Positions 16,186-25,324 of a stretch of DNA of 64,000 bases are shown here, piece by piece; positions within the stretch are counted from its first letter, which is position 1; each line of letters opens with the position of its first letter. A program made the position numbers and the translations under genes. The notes beneath the pieces were generated by a model, which was not told where the DNA came from, searched no databases, and saw only the letters and a list, made by a program, of their open reading frames with translations. The stretch comes from SZUA-87 sp041687805 (GTDB taxonomy: Bacteria; Actinomycetota; Acidimicrobiia; Acidimicrobiales; Aldehydirespiratoraceae): assembly GCA_041687805.1 (NCBI GenBank), contig JBDNJK010000121.1, positions 20,501 through 84,500 on the forward strand, given 5' to 3'.

Positions 16186-17868
16186 ATGGAACGCGACTCG
16201 CTGATTGAGTACATCCGCCACTCCGTGATAGGGCGCGATCAGATCGTCGACGGGGTTTTCGGCCCGCGGCCGGTGATCTACGCCGACTACACGGCATCGG
16301 GGCGTTCGCTGTCGTTCGTCGAGGACTACATCCGGCAGTCTGTGCTGCCGCTGTACGCCAATACCCACACCGAATCATCGGGCACCGGATTGCAGACCAG
16401 CCGATTCCGTGAGGATGCCCGAGAGATCATCAGGGAGAGCGTGGGTGCCACCGACAGCCACGCGGTGCTGTTCTGTGGGAGTGGATCGACTTATGCGATC
16501 GACCGCATGGTTGGCGTGTTGGGGCTCCGGCTTCCGGCCACCTTCATCGATCAGCACTCCGAGGGATTCGACCTACCGGCCGACCAGAGGCCGGTGGTGT
16601 TCATCGGACCCTACGAACATCATTCCAACGAGCTTCCGTGGCGCGAGTCGATCGCTGATGTGGTCACCATCGACGAAGATGAGAACGGTCACATCGATCT
16701 GGAACATTTGCGGGTCGAACTCGAACGACGAGCCGACCGGCCATTGCTGATCGGCTCGTTCTCGGCCGCCTCCAACGTCACAGGGATTGTCACCGACACC
16801 GATGCGATCGCAGCGCTGCTACACAGCCACGGAGCGCTGTCGTTCTGGGACTATGCGGCCGCGGCACCGTATGTTGAGATGTCGATGGGGTCCGCTGCCG
16901 ACGGAAATCTGGCCTACAAGGATGCCATCTTCATCTCGCCTCACAAATTCATCGGTGGCCCGGGAACCCCGGGGGTGTTGGTGGCCCGCAAGGAGCTTTT
17001 CAAAAACCGCGTGCCCGATGTTCCGGGCGGCGGCACGGTCAAGTTCGTCAATGCCGATGATCACGCCTATTTGGATGAGATCGAACATCGCGAGGAGGGC
17101 GGAACCCCGGCGATCGTCGAGTCGATTCGTGCCGGTCTGGTGTTCCAACTCAAGGGCGCGGTCGGTGCCGACGAAATTCGCCGTCGAGAAGAGAGTTTTG
17201 TTTCTCGCGCAGTGAAGGCTTGGGACGAGAACCCAGCTATCTGGCTGCTGGGTAACCATGATGCGGAGCGGTTGTCGATTGTGTCGTTCGTTGTCCGTCA
17301 CGGCGACCGTCACCTTCATCACAATTATGTTGTGGCGTTGCTCAACGACCTGTTCGGGATTCAATCACGAGGCGGATGCTCTTGCGCCGGCCCATACGGT
17401 CACCGACTTCTTCACATCGACATCGTTGAATCTCACGAGTTCGAACGCGAGATTTCACGCGGATGTGAGGGCATCAAACCGGGCTGGGTGCGAGTCAATT
17501 TCAACTATTTCATCGACGAGGCGGTGTTTGACTACGTAGTGAAAGCGGTTGACCTCGTTGCCACTCACGGAGCCAAGTTGCTTCCCTTTTACCGCCTGGA
17601 ACCAAACACGGGTATCTGGCGTCATCGCAGCGGCGCGAGCCCTGTGCCGATGACGCTGCACGACATCGACTACTCGAGTGGATGCATGGAGTACCCGCAG
17701 CACGATGAGTACGCGCCGGCCGAATCTCTAAACCACTATCTCGAAGAGGCCCAACGAATTTTTGATGACGCTGAGAATCATCTACCGAATCCAGTGGGGC
17801 GGCCAGAGGTGAGCGCCGATTTCGAAAGCCTCCGATGGTTTCCTCTGCCGGACGAGCTTCGTAGCTGA
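16186..17868 (+). CDS. class-V aminotransferase fold PLP enzyme (desulfurase-like)
   Basis: This is a 560-residue cytosolic PLP enzyme. The PLP lysine lies in SPHKFIGGPGTPG (about residue 252), the aspartate pair in FWDYAAAAPY, and the ANTHTESSGTG segment near residue 65 contacts phosphate. A Cys-rich loop RGGCSCAGPYGH near residue 400 sits where cysteine desulfurases carry the catalytic Cys. The family is longer than IscS/SufS by a ~120-residue C-terminal extension. A desulfurase, selenocysteine lyase or related C-S cleaving role is possible, the second notable because selA/selB are present; nothing in the context decides it. Confidence 0.8.
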   Translation: MERDSLIEYIRHSVIGRDQIVDGVFGPRPVIYADYTASGRSLSFVEDYIRQSVLPLYANTHTESSGTGLQTSRFREDAREIIRESVGATDSHAVLFCGSGSTYAIDRMVGVLGLRLPATFIDQHSEGFDLPADQRPVVFIGPYEHHSNELPWRESIADVVTIDEDENGHIDLEHLRVELERRADRPLLIGSFSAASNVTGIVTDTDAIAALLHSHGALSFWDYAAAAPYVEMSMGSAADGNLAYKDAIFISPHKFIGGPGTPGVLVARKELFKNRVPDVPGGGTVKFVNADDHAYLDEIEHREEGGTPAIVESIRAGLVFQLKGAVGADEIRRREESFVSRAVKAWDENPAIWLLGNHDAERLSIVSFVVRHGDRHLHHNYVVALLNDLFGIQSRGGCSCAGPYGHRLLHIDIVESHEFEREISRGCEGIKPGWVRVNFNYFIDEAVFDYVVKAVDLVATHGAKLLPFYRLEPNTGIWRHRSGASPVPMTLHDIDYSSGCMEYPQHDEYAPAESLNHYLEEAQRIFDDAENHLPNPVGRPEVSADFESLRWFPLPDELRS

Positions 17869-17947
17869 AGACCAGCTTCGCCGACCTGACAATCAGGATT
17901 GGTTGGCGGTCTGGCCCGGGCGCTGAAATGTCTGGCAGACTGCCGCC

Positions 17948-18136
17948 ATGGTTGGAGCGATCATTCTCATCGTTGTGCTGGTTGTTGCGATGCCGGTGGG
18001 CGTCGCCGCTAGCGGAGCGGCAGGGGCCGGCCTACTCGGGTGGCTGATGGGGCGCGACCGCGACCTCGACAATCTCGACGACGAGGGCCAGCCAAACGAA
18101 CATCTTCAGATCGCCGATTCCAACCCTTGGAAATAG
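17948..18136 (+). CDS. small single-span membrane protein
   Basis: This is a 62-residue protein with one strongly hydrophobic segment (residues about 4-35, rich in Val, Ala and Gly), followed by a charged tail GRDRDLDNLDDEGQ. No family recognised. It stands alone between the class-V enzyme and the convergent GlnR-like gene, with 79 bp upstream. The clear membrane and tail pattern and the start context make it likely to be real. Confidence 0.6.
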   Translation: MVGAIILIVVLVVAMPVGVAASGAAGAGLLGWLMGRDRDLDNLDDEGQPNEHLQIADSNPWK

Positions 18137-18197
18137 ATTCGGCCCAAGGGAACTAGTTGGATCCGACGGGAGCGAACCGCGAGGCCAACGAACCTGA

Positions 18198-18890
18198 TCA
18201 GGCGCTCCAGCGACTCTTGCCAAACGAATAACCAACCGAGCGAACGGTTTGGACCAAGCTGGCATATTCCTCGCCAAGCTTGGCGCGTAAGCGCCGGATG
18301 TGGACATCGACAGTTCGAGCGCCGCCGTAATATTCGTAACCCCAGACTCGGCTGAGCAAGGTCTCCCGGCTGAAGACCTTGCCTGGATGACCGGCCAGGA
18401 ACTTCAGCAGTTCGTACTCCATGTAGGTGAGATCCAGCGGGCGATCACCGATCACCGCCTGATAGGTCTCGAGATTCATCATCAGAGGACCGTGTTCGAT
18501 CAATTGCGGCGACGACTCGTGTCCGGCCCTTTGGAACAAATGCTTGAGACGGGCCTCCAGCTCCACGGGCTGGAACGGGAGGAGGCAAAAGTCATCGAAT
18601 TGGTCGTCGTGAGTCTCGAGTTCCGACAAATGTGCGCCACCCACCAGAACAATTATTCGCGAGACGGCGAAATCAGCCCCGCGAATTGAACGACAGAACC
18701 TGAGCGTCTCGTCGAGAGTCACGGCGGGGTCGGTGTCGGTGACGATGATTGCGCCGGCCCATCCATCGTCGGGCTCGGATCGGCGAGCCTCGTCGATATT
18801 TGAAACCGCCTTCCAAGCCCACCCGCCGAGATCAAGGGCGCGGGCAAGCTCCGGGGGGACGGGTTCGGGGTGGACCAAGATCGGATCCAT
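18198..18890 (-). CDS. GlnR-like orphan OmpR-family regulator
   Basis: This is 230 residues from ATG 18890. Residues about 1-115 are a divergent receiver without a clear Asp/Lys phosphorylation pocket, as in actinobacterial GlnR. Residues about 130-225 form an OmpR winged helix with DLTYMEYELLKFLAGHPGKV, LLSRVWGYEYYGG and RTVDVHIRRLRAKLG, very close to GlnR. GlnR activates nitrogen-assimilation genes such as glnA, glnII, amtB and nirB when nitrogen is scarce. It lies 16 bp downstream of the GSI gene on the same strand, and a phased operator candidate (20318-20355) lies between the two glutamine synthetase genes, so it probably controls them. Confidence 0.78.
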   Translation of the reverse strand: MDPILVHPEPVPPELARALDLGGWAWKAVSNIDEARRSEPDDGWAGAIIVTDTDPAVTLDETLRFCRSIRGADFAVSRIIVLVGGAHLSELETHDDQFDDFCLLPFQPVELEARLKHLFQRAGHESSPQLIEHGPLMMNLETYQAVIGDRPLDLTYMEYELLKFLAGHPGKVFSRETLLSRVWGYEYYGGARTVDVHIRRLRAKLGEEYASLVQTVRSVGYSFGKSRWSA

Positions 18891-18906
18891 GACGGTCACC
18901 CTACGG

Positions 18907-20244
18907 TTACCACTGCGGTAGATACCTCTCGAGTTCGAACTGAGTGACCTGCGACTGGAACTCCGCCCACTCTGATCGCTTGTTGCGAAGGAACCATTCG
19001 AAGATGTGGTCGCCGAGAGTTTCACGCACCAGCTCCGATCCTTCCATCACGTCGAGTGCTTCGTCGAGCGACCGCGGCAACGGTTGGATTCCGAGGGCGC
19101 GGCGTTGCTTGTCATCGAGTTCGAAAAGGTTGACGTCGGTGGCATCAGGGAGTTCGTATCCCTCGGTGATGCCGCGCAGCCCGGCGGCGAGGAGAAGCGA
19201 GAACGACAGATATGGGTTGGTAGCACCGTCGAGGGCGCGGTATTCGATGCGTGCCGACTCGGATTTGGCCATCTTGCGCACGGGCACGCGCACCAACGCA
19301 GATCGGTTGTTTCGTGCCCAAGCAACATACGGAGGTGCTTCGGAAGTCTCGGCAAACCGCTTGTAGCTGTTGATCAACTGATTGGAGACGGCGGTGATCT
19401 CTCGTGCGTGGCGCAGGACACCGGCTGTGAATTGTCGGGCAGTTGTCGAGATTCCGTATTCGTCATCGGGGTCGTGAAAGATGTTGGTTCCGGATTCGAA
19501 GAGCGAGAGATGTGTGTGCATCCCCGAGCCTTGAACGCCGTTCAATGGCTTCGGCATGAAAGTGGCGTAGGTATCGTGTTCGAAAGCGATCTTCTTGACT
19601 ACCAGTCGCAACGTCATGATGTTGTCGGCCATGTCGAGCGCCTCGGTGTAGCGCAGGTCGATCTCGTGTTGGCTCGGGCTGTCCTCATGGAATGAGTACT
19701 CGATCGGAATGCCCATCGCTTCGAGCATGTGGATGGTCTGGCGACGCAGATCGCTGGAAACATCGGCGGTTGTCAGGTCGAAGTAGGAGGCGGTGTCGAG
19801 CGGTTTTGGAGCGCCCAATTTCGGGTCGCCCGATGCGAAGTAGAAGAACTCGACCTCGGGCGCCGCCATAAACGTGAGGCCACGTGAGCGAGCAGCGTCG
19901 AGGTTGCGTCGAAGCACTTGCCGGGGGTCGCCCTCGAAGGCCGAACCATCGAGGTTGGCAATGTCGCAAAACATCCGGCCGGTTGGCTCATCCTCTGCGG
20001 CCCATGGCAGCAAATCAAAGGTTGCTGCATCGGGAATTGCCAGCACATCTGACTCGTGAACTCGGCTGAAACCGTCGATAGCGGTGCCGTCGAACTGCAC
20101 CCCTTCGGCGAAAGCAGAATCGAGGTCGGGGGGCGTTATGGCCACCGACTTGAGTCGACCGAGGACATCTGTGAACCAGAGGCGAACGAGTCGCACGCCG
20201 CGCTCTTCTATGGTCCGCAGCACATAATCCTGTTGACGTTGCAT
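18907..20244 (-). CDS. glutamine synthetase type I, short form
   Basis: This is 445 residues from ATG 20244, chosen because a GGAG ribosome site lies about 10 bases upstream and the MQRQQDYVLRTIEERG opening fits the family. It has the beta-grasp N-domain (about 1-110, with VQFDGTAIDGF) and the catalytic domain with APEVEFFYF, GSGMHTHLSL and NNRSALVRVP. It makes glutamine from glutamate, ammonia and ATP in a dodecamer. The Tyr adenylylation loop of long GSI forms (NLYDLPPEE) is not evident, suggesting it is not controlled by GlnE. GSII is divergent; the GlnR-like gene follows. Confidence 0.93.
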   Translation of the reverse strand: MQRQQDYVLRTIEERGVRLVRLWFTDVLGRLKSVAITPPDLDSAFAEGVQFDGTAIDGFSRVHESDVLAIPDAATFDLLPWAAEDEPTGRMFCDIANLDGSAFEGDPRQVLRRNLDAARSRGLTFMAAPEVEFFYFASGDPKLGAPKPLDTASYFDLTTADVSSDLRRQTIHMLEAMGIPIEYSFHEDSPSQHEIDLRYTEALDMADNIMTLRLVVKKIAFEHDTYATFMPKPLNGVQGSGMHTHLSLFESGTNIFHDPDDEYGISTTARQFTAGVLRHAREITAVSNQLINSYKRFAETSEAPPYVAWARNNRSALVRVPVRKMAKSESARIEYRALDGATNPYLSFSLLLAAGLRGITEGYELPDATDVNLFELDDKQRRALGIQPLPRSLDEALDVMEGSELVRETLGDHIFEWFLRNKRSEWAEFQSQVTQFELERYLPQW

Positions 20245-20317
20245 ACCGATCTCCGAATGTGGCCGGGCAACTGATGATGCCATTGACGATGATGACGCGG
20301 CCCATAATCGGTATGCG

Positions 20318-20355
20318 TTCACATACCGTTCACAAAAGTGCAACAGCTTGGAAAC
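20318..20355. promoter_or_regulatory. candidate GlnR operator, four boxes at exact 11-bp phase
   Basis: Four 5-base boxes begin at 20318 (TTCAC), 20329 (TTCAC), 20340 (GCAAC) and 20351 (GAAAC), each separated by six bases. The recalled GlnR pattern is GTnAC-n6-GnAAC repeated, i.e. the same 11-bp phase; the boxes show one, two, one and no mismatches in order. The site lies between the divergent starts of GSI (20244) and GSII (20452). Confidence 0.5.
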
Positions 20356-20451
20356 TCTGTGTTGGAACGCTGCCTGCCATGTCACCACAATGATGGTGCT
20401 CCCCAACAACATCCCGATCCCGCGAGGGGCGGGCCAAGAAAGTGAACTCAT

Positions 20452-21468
20452 ATGGCTTACCGGGCTGAATATCTGTGGATCGACGGCAGCGAACCGACGC
20501 GAGAGATTCGTTCCAAGACGAAAGTGCTCGCCGACGGCGCCGAGCCCGGGCAGTGGGGCTTTGACGGGTCGAGCACCAATCAGGCATCAGGCGACAACTC
20601 CGACGTAGTGCTCAATCCGGTGTTTCAGTGCCCCGACCCGACTCGCGGCGGTGACGATATTCTCGTTCTTTGTGAGACACTGCTGCCGACCGACATGTCG
20701 CCGCATCCCACCAACACTCGTGCCATTGCGGCGGTAGCGCTTGCCAAGTTTGCGGACCAGGAACCGGTCTTCGGCCTGGAGCAGGAATACACCCTGATCA
20801 ACCCGACTACTGGCTGGCCCGCCGGATTCCCGCCCAACGGTTTCCCGGCCCCCCAGGGCCCCTACTACTGCGGTGTCGGTGCCCTCAAAATTCATGGCCG
20901 TGATCTCATCGAAGAGCACACAGCGGCCTGCATCGCAGCGGGTCTGGCGATTTCCGGCACCAACGCCGAGGTGATGCCCGGGCAATGGGAGTTCCAAATC
21001 GGCCCGGTCGACACCGTCACGGTGGGCGATCACCTTTGGGTGGCCCGTTACCTCCTCTACCGTCTCGCTGAAGATCATGGCGTCGAGGTCAGCATCGAGG
21101 CCAAGCCGATGCCCGGAGACTGGAACGGCGCAGGAATGCACACCAACTTCTCGACAAAATTCATGCGTGAGGGCCCCTACGAGCACATCGTTTCTGCTTG
21201 CGAAGCGATGGGAGCCCTGGGAAAACCCGCGGAGCACATCAAGTCCTACGGTGTCGGCATCGAAGATCGCCTGACCGGAGCGCACGAGACCCAACGATTC
21301 AACCAGTTCAGCTATGGCGTCTCCGATCGCGGTGCTTCGATTCGCATCCCGTGGCAGGTGGCCAGGGATGGCAAGGGCTACATCGAGGATCGTCGACCCA
21401 ACGCCAACGCTGATCCCTACGTGGTGTCGGCTCTGGTTACAAACACCATCTGTGGTGCCTTGGCCTGA
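20452..21468 (+). CDS. glnII: glutamine synthetase type II (eukaryotic type)
   Basis: This is a 338-residue GSII. The opening AEYLWIDGSEPTREIRSKTK, the segment QWGFDGSSTNQASGDNSD and the catalytic motifs GLEQEYTL and GDWNGAGMHTNFST are typical of bacterial GlnII and eukaryotic GS. It forms a decamer and condenses glutamate with ammonia using ATP. In actinobacteria and rhizobia GlnII is usually induced under nitrogen limitation, here plausibly through the GlnR-like protein. It is divergent from GSI with about 207 bp between starts. The ribosome-binding site is weak. Confidence 0.95.
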   Translation: MAYRAEYLWIDGSEPTREIRSKTKVLADGAEPGQWGFDGSSTNQASGDNSDVVLNPVFQCPDPTRGGDDILVLCETLLPTDMSPHPTNTRAIAAVALAKFADQEPVFGLEQEYTLINPTTGWPAGFPPNGFPAPQGPYYCGVGALKIHGRDLIEEHTAACIAAGLAISGTNAEVMPGQWEFQIGPVDTVTVGDHLWVARYLLYRLAEDHGVEVSIEAKPMPGDWNGAGMHTNFSTKFMREGPYEHIVSACEAMGALGKPAEHIKSYGVGIEDRLTGAHETQRFNQFSYGVSDRGASIRIPWQVARDGKGYIEDRRPNANADPYVVSALVTNTICGALA

Positions 21469-21526
21469 CCCAGCCTTTGGGGTGGCCGCCGTAGGATGAG
21501 GAAATGATGTGTCCGAACGGCGATCA

Positions 21527-23296
21527 ATGACCAAACCCACCGGTGAATTTCTGCGGGTAGCGATCTGTCAGATCGATACGACCGTGGGCGATCTGGAAGG
21601 CAACGTCAAACGAGCTCAGGATGCGCTGGCCGAGGCAGAATCGGCCGGCGCAGACGTTGCCGTGATGCCAGAGATGACCATCACTGGGTATCCGCCTGAA
21701 GATCTGCTGTTGAAGCCCGGATTTGTGGCCGACAGTCGTGTCGCGCTCGGAAAATTTGCGGCATCGACCGGCCGATGTGCGGCCGTGATCGGATTCGCCG
21801 ATGGCGCCGCCGGTGTTGATGCCGACCACCGTTGGGTGCCCGGCACCGATGGAACCGTCCGTTACTCCAACGGCGTCTGGAATGCGGTCGCGGTTTGCGC
21901 AGGTGGACGGGTCGCAGGCACCTATCACAAACGGCATCTGCCCAACTACGACGTATTCGACGAGCTGCGTCATTTCCGTCCTGGCAACGGATCGTTGTCG
22001 TTGTTCACCATTTCTGGGATTCCGATCGGTGTCACGCTGTGCGAAGACGCATGGATCCCCGACGGACCGGTCTCACAGTTGGCTCGGGGCGGGGCTCGAA
22101 TGGTCATCAACGTCAACGGGTCACCGTTTCGAGAGGGCAAGGCCGAGGTCAGGGAGAACGTGATCTGTCGGCGGGTTTCCGAGTCCGGAATACCGATCGT
22201 CTACGTCAATTTGGTTGGCGGTCAGGATGAACTCGTCTTCGACGGCGGATCGTTCATGGTTGATGCCGACGGCGCCGTGGCGGCGCGTTGCACACAGTTC
22301 AACGAGTCGATCGCGATAGTCGACGTCGAGCTCCCTCCGCAGACGCCGACTCTCGACTCCTATCCAGTCGTGGCAGTAACGCCTGCTCGTGACACTCCGC
22401 TTGAACGAGTCGATCCTCCTATGGAGCCTCTGCTCGATATCAACGAGGAACGCTGGCGTGCTCTCACGTTGGCCACCCACGACTACGTGGTCAAGACCGG
22501 GTTCTCCGACGTATGTGTCGGGTTGTCGGGAGGTATCGACTCCTCACTGGTTGCGGCCGTGGCTGTGCACGCTCTGGGCCCAGACCATGTGCACGGGGTG
22601 CTCATGCCGTCGCGTTACTCGAGTGATCACTCGATCTCCGATGCCGAGGCATTGGCCACCAACCTGCACATCGATGTCCGCACAATCGAGATCGAGCCTG
22701 CTCACGCTGCGTTCACTACGATGCTCGCACCGGCCCTTGCAGATGAGAGGGTCGATGTCGGCGATCTCACCGATCAAAATCTCCAATCGCGGATCCGTGG
22801 CGTAGTCCTGATGGCGCTCGCCAACGAGCACGGTTGGCTTGTTCTCACAACCGGCAACAAGAGCGAGTCGGCTGTTGGATACTCAACGCTTTATGGAGAC
22901 ACGGCTGGCGCATACGCGGTGATCAAGGACGTCTGGAAGTTGACCGTCTACGAGTTGTGTCGGTGGCGCAATGAGGTGTCCGATCGAGAAATCATTCCGC
23001 AAGCAGTGATCGAAAAGCCACCATCAGCAGAGCTTCGGCCCGATCAACGCGACGATCAGTCACTTCCACCATATGAAGTTCTCGATCCAATCCTTCAGGC
23101 CTACGTAGAAGGAGATCACACACTCGCCGAGGTGATGGCAATGGACCTCGCCGAACCCGAGATGGTGACAGAAGTGTGCCGTCTGGTCGACATAGCGGAA
23201 TACAAGCGGCGACAGGCGCCTCTCGGCGCCCGTCTCACCGGAAAGGCGTTCGGACGCGACCGACGCCTTCCGATCGTCAACAGGTATCGCGGTTGA
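21527..23296 (+). CDS. nadE: glutamine-dependent NAD+ synthetase
   Basis: This is 589 residues from ATG 21527; a GTG at 21509 would add six residues. The N-terminal nitrilase-like glutaminase domain (about 1-270) has the Glu in PEMTITGYPPEDLL, Lys in HKRHLPNYDVFDE and Cys in TLCEDAW. The C-terminal synthetase domain (about 300-585) has the ATP P-loop LSGGIDSSL and the segment TTGNKSESAVGYSTLYGD. It converts deamido-NAD to NAD using ammonia channelled from glutamine, so it fits beside the glutamine synthetases. It lies 58 bp after GSII and may share its transcript. Confidence 0.95.
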   Translation: MTKPTGEFLRVAICQIDTTVGDLEGNVKRAQDALAEAESAGADVAVMPEMTITGYPPEDLLLKPGFVADSRVALGKFAASTGRCAAVIGFADGAAGVDADHRWVPGTDGTVRYSNGVWNAVAVCAGGRVAGTYHKRHLPNYDVFDELRHFRPGNGSLSLFTISGIPIGVTLCEDAWIPDGPVSQLARGGARMVINVNGSPFREGKAEVRENVICRRVSESGIPIVYVNLVGGQDELVFDGGSFMVDADGAVAARCTQFNESIAIVDVELPPQTPTLDSYPVVAVTPARDTPLERVDPPMEPLLDINEERWRALTLATHDYVVKTGFSDVCVGLSGGIDSSLVAAVAVHALGPDHVHGVLMPSRYSSDHSISDAEALATNLHIDVRTIEIEPAHAAFTTMLAPALADERVDVGDLTDQNLQSRIRGVVLMALANEHGWLVLTTGNKSESAVGYSTLYGDTAGAYAVIKDVWKLTVYELCRWRNEVSDREIIPQAVIEKPPSAELRPDQRDDQSLPPYEVLDPILQAYVEGDHTLAEVMAMDLAEPEMVTEVCRLVDIAEYKRRQAPLGARLTGKAFGRDRRLPIVNRYRG

Positions 23297-23417
23297 ACAC
23301 GGGCGTTGCAGCCACCACGCCGCCGGCATTCGCCGTGTATGGCAGATTTAGTCAACATTGCGCACTACCGTCGCCCGCGCCGGAGCTAGGGGTGTTGCAG
23401 AAACCGGATAGAGACAA

Positions 23418-23981
23418 ATGGAAAATGGATTGACAGTCCTCGAAACAGCCCGACTCGTCGAAGACCTGCACTGGGCCTCGTCGCGGTTGTTCGAAATTCT
23501 GGGTGAGTGGGCCGGTGAAGCCGAGAGGCCCGACATTGCGGTCTCGTTCGCCACGGCGAGTCGCCACATGGGCTGGCATTCCGAAGATTTGGATGCGCTC
23601 GCGCCCGACAGCGTGTTGGTCGCCGACGACCCCTCGTCCGAAATTCGGTTTCGTCTTCTCGATGCCGCAATGACCACCATTCGTAGCCGAGCTGACTCCA
23701 TCGATAATCTGGCAATAGCGAATCGTGTGCTGCTGGCGAGGATGGCCTCACGTTGTGTCGCCATCGAGAGAATGGCAACAACCCAATCCGATGAGCCCCT
23801 CAAACGGGTGATCGGTTTCATGCTCAGCGATCTCCGACGCGACCGCGACGACGGTGAGGCGCTGCTGGAGCGACTGCTCACCAGTTCGGAGATAGTCGCC
23901 AGGGTTGGGTCGGCCTCGATCGAGGCCGAGACACTCATCGTTGAAGCCGGGGGTCTGCCACCTTCCATCAACGCTGGTTGA
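23418..23981 (+). CDS. hypothetical protein, helical
   Basis: This is a 187-residue protein with no family recognised. It is predicted by eye to be almost all alpha-helical, with a repeated pattern of charged and small residues and no membrane span, no signal and no cysteines outside one in residue positions near 113 (ASRCVAIE). A WHSEDLDALAPDS stretch near 54 could form a loop. Its length and segment pattern vaguely recall ferritin-like four-helix bundles, but the metal-binding E-x2-H motif is not clear. It stands between nadE and the sigma factor with about 120 bp upstream and 210 bp downstream. Confidence 0.65.
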   Translation: MENGLTVLETARLVEDLHWASSRLFEILGEWAGEAERPDIAVSFATASRHMGWHSEDLDALAPDSVLVADDPSSEIRFRLLDAAMTTIRSRADSIDNLAIANRVLLARMASRCVAIERMATTQSDEPLKRVIGFMLSDLRRDRDDGEALLERLLTSSEIVARVGSASIEAETLIVEAGGLPPSINAG

Positions 23982-24195
23982 CGAGCCGTTCAGAGAATCG
24001 GTCTGGGCCGTATGGCTCAAATCATGAGTAGCGCGTCGAAATCGATCATGTGTCAACGGCAACATTCCGATTGGACCGGAGTCAGTTGTTCGGTGGCGCG
24101 CAGTAGATCCGTCGCTATCGTCTTCCAGAGGCAAGGTGTGTCCGACGACTCACCGTCAGCGAATCCAAACGACGAACACCAACGAAGGGCAGTCC

Positions 24196-25134
24196 GTGGC
24201 GAAGGAACGTGTTGAGCGAGACGAGGAAGATCTTGTTCGCCTCTATCTCACGGACATCGGCCAGTACCCGCTGCTCACCAAAGACGACGAAGTCAACCTT
24301 GCCCAGAAGATTGAAGCTGGCACAGAGGCTCACGTTGAGCTTGAGCTACCCGATGTGAAATTGACCACGGCTCGTCGCCGTGAGCTCCGGCGATCTCTCC
24401 GCCAGGGTGAGAAGGCCGAGCGCACGTTCGTACAGTCAAATCTTCGTCTGGTCGTGTCGATCGCCAAGAAGTATCAGGCGTCGGGACTACCCCTCTTGGA
24501 TCTCATCCAAGAAGGCAACCTCGGGCTGATGCACGCTGTCGAGAAATTCGATTGGCGTAAGGGATTCAAGTTCTCGACATATGCCACATGGTGGATTCGC
24601 CAGGCCATCACCCGCGGAATCGCCAACACCGGTCGCACCATTCGTCTTCCAGTCCATGCCGGCGACACCTTGGCTCGTCTTCAAAAAGCCCGTTCGCGGC
24701 TTGAGCTCAAGTATGGCCGTGCTGCCACCGTGGCCGAGTTGGCCCGCGAAGTGGAGATGCCTGAAGAGAAGGTCACCGAGGCGCTGCGATTTGCTGCCGA
24801 GCCGCTTTCGTTGTCCGAACCTCTCCGTGAAGACGGCGACGCCGAACTGGGCGATGTCGTGGAGGATCGTTCGGCCGACTCGCCATTCGAAGTTGCGGCA
24901 ACATCACTGCTGCCGGACGAGATCTCGCGACTACTTGCACCGCTCGATGAGCGCGAACGCGAGATTCTCAAGCTCAGGTTCGGGCTTGATCGCGGCGAAC
25001 CCCGCACCCTTGAAGAGGTGGGCGACCACTTCAGCCTCACTCGTGAGCGCATCCGCCAGATCGAGGCGCGGGCAATGTCGAAGCTCCGACATCCATCGTC
25101 CGACACCGGGGCGCGCGACCTACTGAGCGTCTGA
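24196..25134 (+). CDS. RNA polymerase sigma-70 factor, group 1/2, without region 1.1
   Basis: This is 312 residues from GTG 24196, preceded by GAAGGG. It has region 1.2 (DLVRLYLTDIGQYPLLT), region 2 with the core- and -10-binding segment DLIQEGNLGLMHAVEKFD and FSTYATWWIRQAI, region 3, and region 4 with the helix-turn-helix EEVGDHFSLTRERIRQIEARA. The length and lack of region 1.1 resemble mycobacterial SigB more than the longer SigA/HrdB, though some actinobacteria have short principal sigma factors. The 214 bp upstream contain no promoter I could place confidently. The selenocysteine tRNA follows after 53 bp. Confidence 0.92.
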   Translation: MAKERVERDEEDLVRLYLTDIGQYPLLTKDDEVNLAQKIEAGTEAHVELELPDVKLTTARRRELRRSLRQGEKAERTFVQSNLRLVVSIAKKYQASGLPLLDLIQEGNLGLMHAVEKFDWRKGFKFSTYATWWIRQAITRGIANTGRTIRLPVHAGDTLARLQKARSRLELKYGRAATVAELAREVEMPEEKVTEALRFAAEPLSLSEPLREDGDAELGDVVEDRSADSPFEVAATSLLPDEISRLLAPLDEREREILKLRFGLDRGEPRTLEEVGDHFSLTRERIRQIEARAMSKLRHPSSDTGARDLLSV

Positions 25135-25187
25135 TCTGTCGGTTCTTTGGAGTCCGGCCGACTGGTCTCGCCGATAGATTTCCCCGT

Positions 25188-25283
25188 GGAGGTGTCCGAG
25201 CGCCTGGTGGGCTCCCCCGCCTTCAAAGCGGGCGGGACGGGTGATCCCCGTCCGGCGGGTTCGATTCCCGTCCACCTCCGCCA
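25188..25283 (+). tRNA. selC: tRNA-Sec (anticodon TCA)
   Basis: The 96-nt sequence has acceptor GGAGGTG pairing with CACCTCC, an encoded GCCA end (discriminator G), anticodon stem CCCGC/GCGGG enclosing CTTCAAA with anticodon TCA, a long variable arm (GGACGGG, loop, CCCGTCC) and T loop TTCGATT. The D arm can form six pairs (GAG-C-CC with GGGCTC) with one bulged G and a TGGT loop. The eighth acceptor pair would be a U-C mismatch in my hand fold. Together with selA and selB it decodes UGA as selenocysteine. Confidence 0.93.
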
Positions 25284-25324
25284 ACCCGCTTCCACTTGCC
25301 GATCCGGTTGGCTATGTTGGCAAC

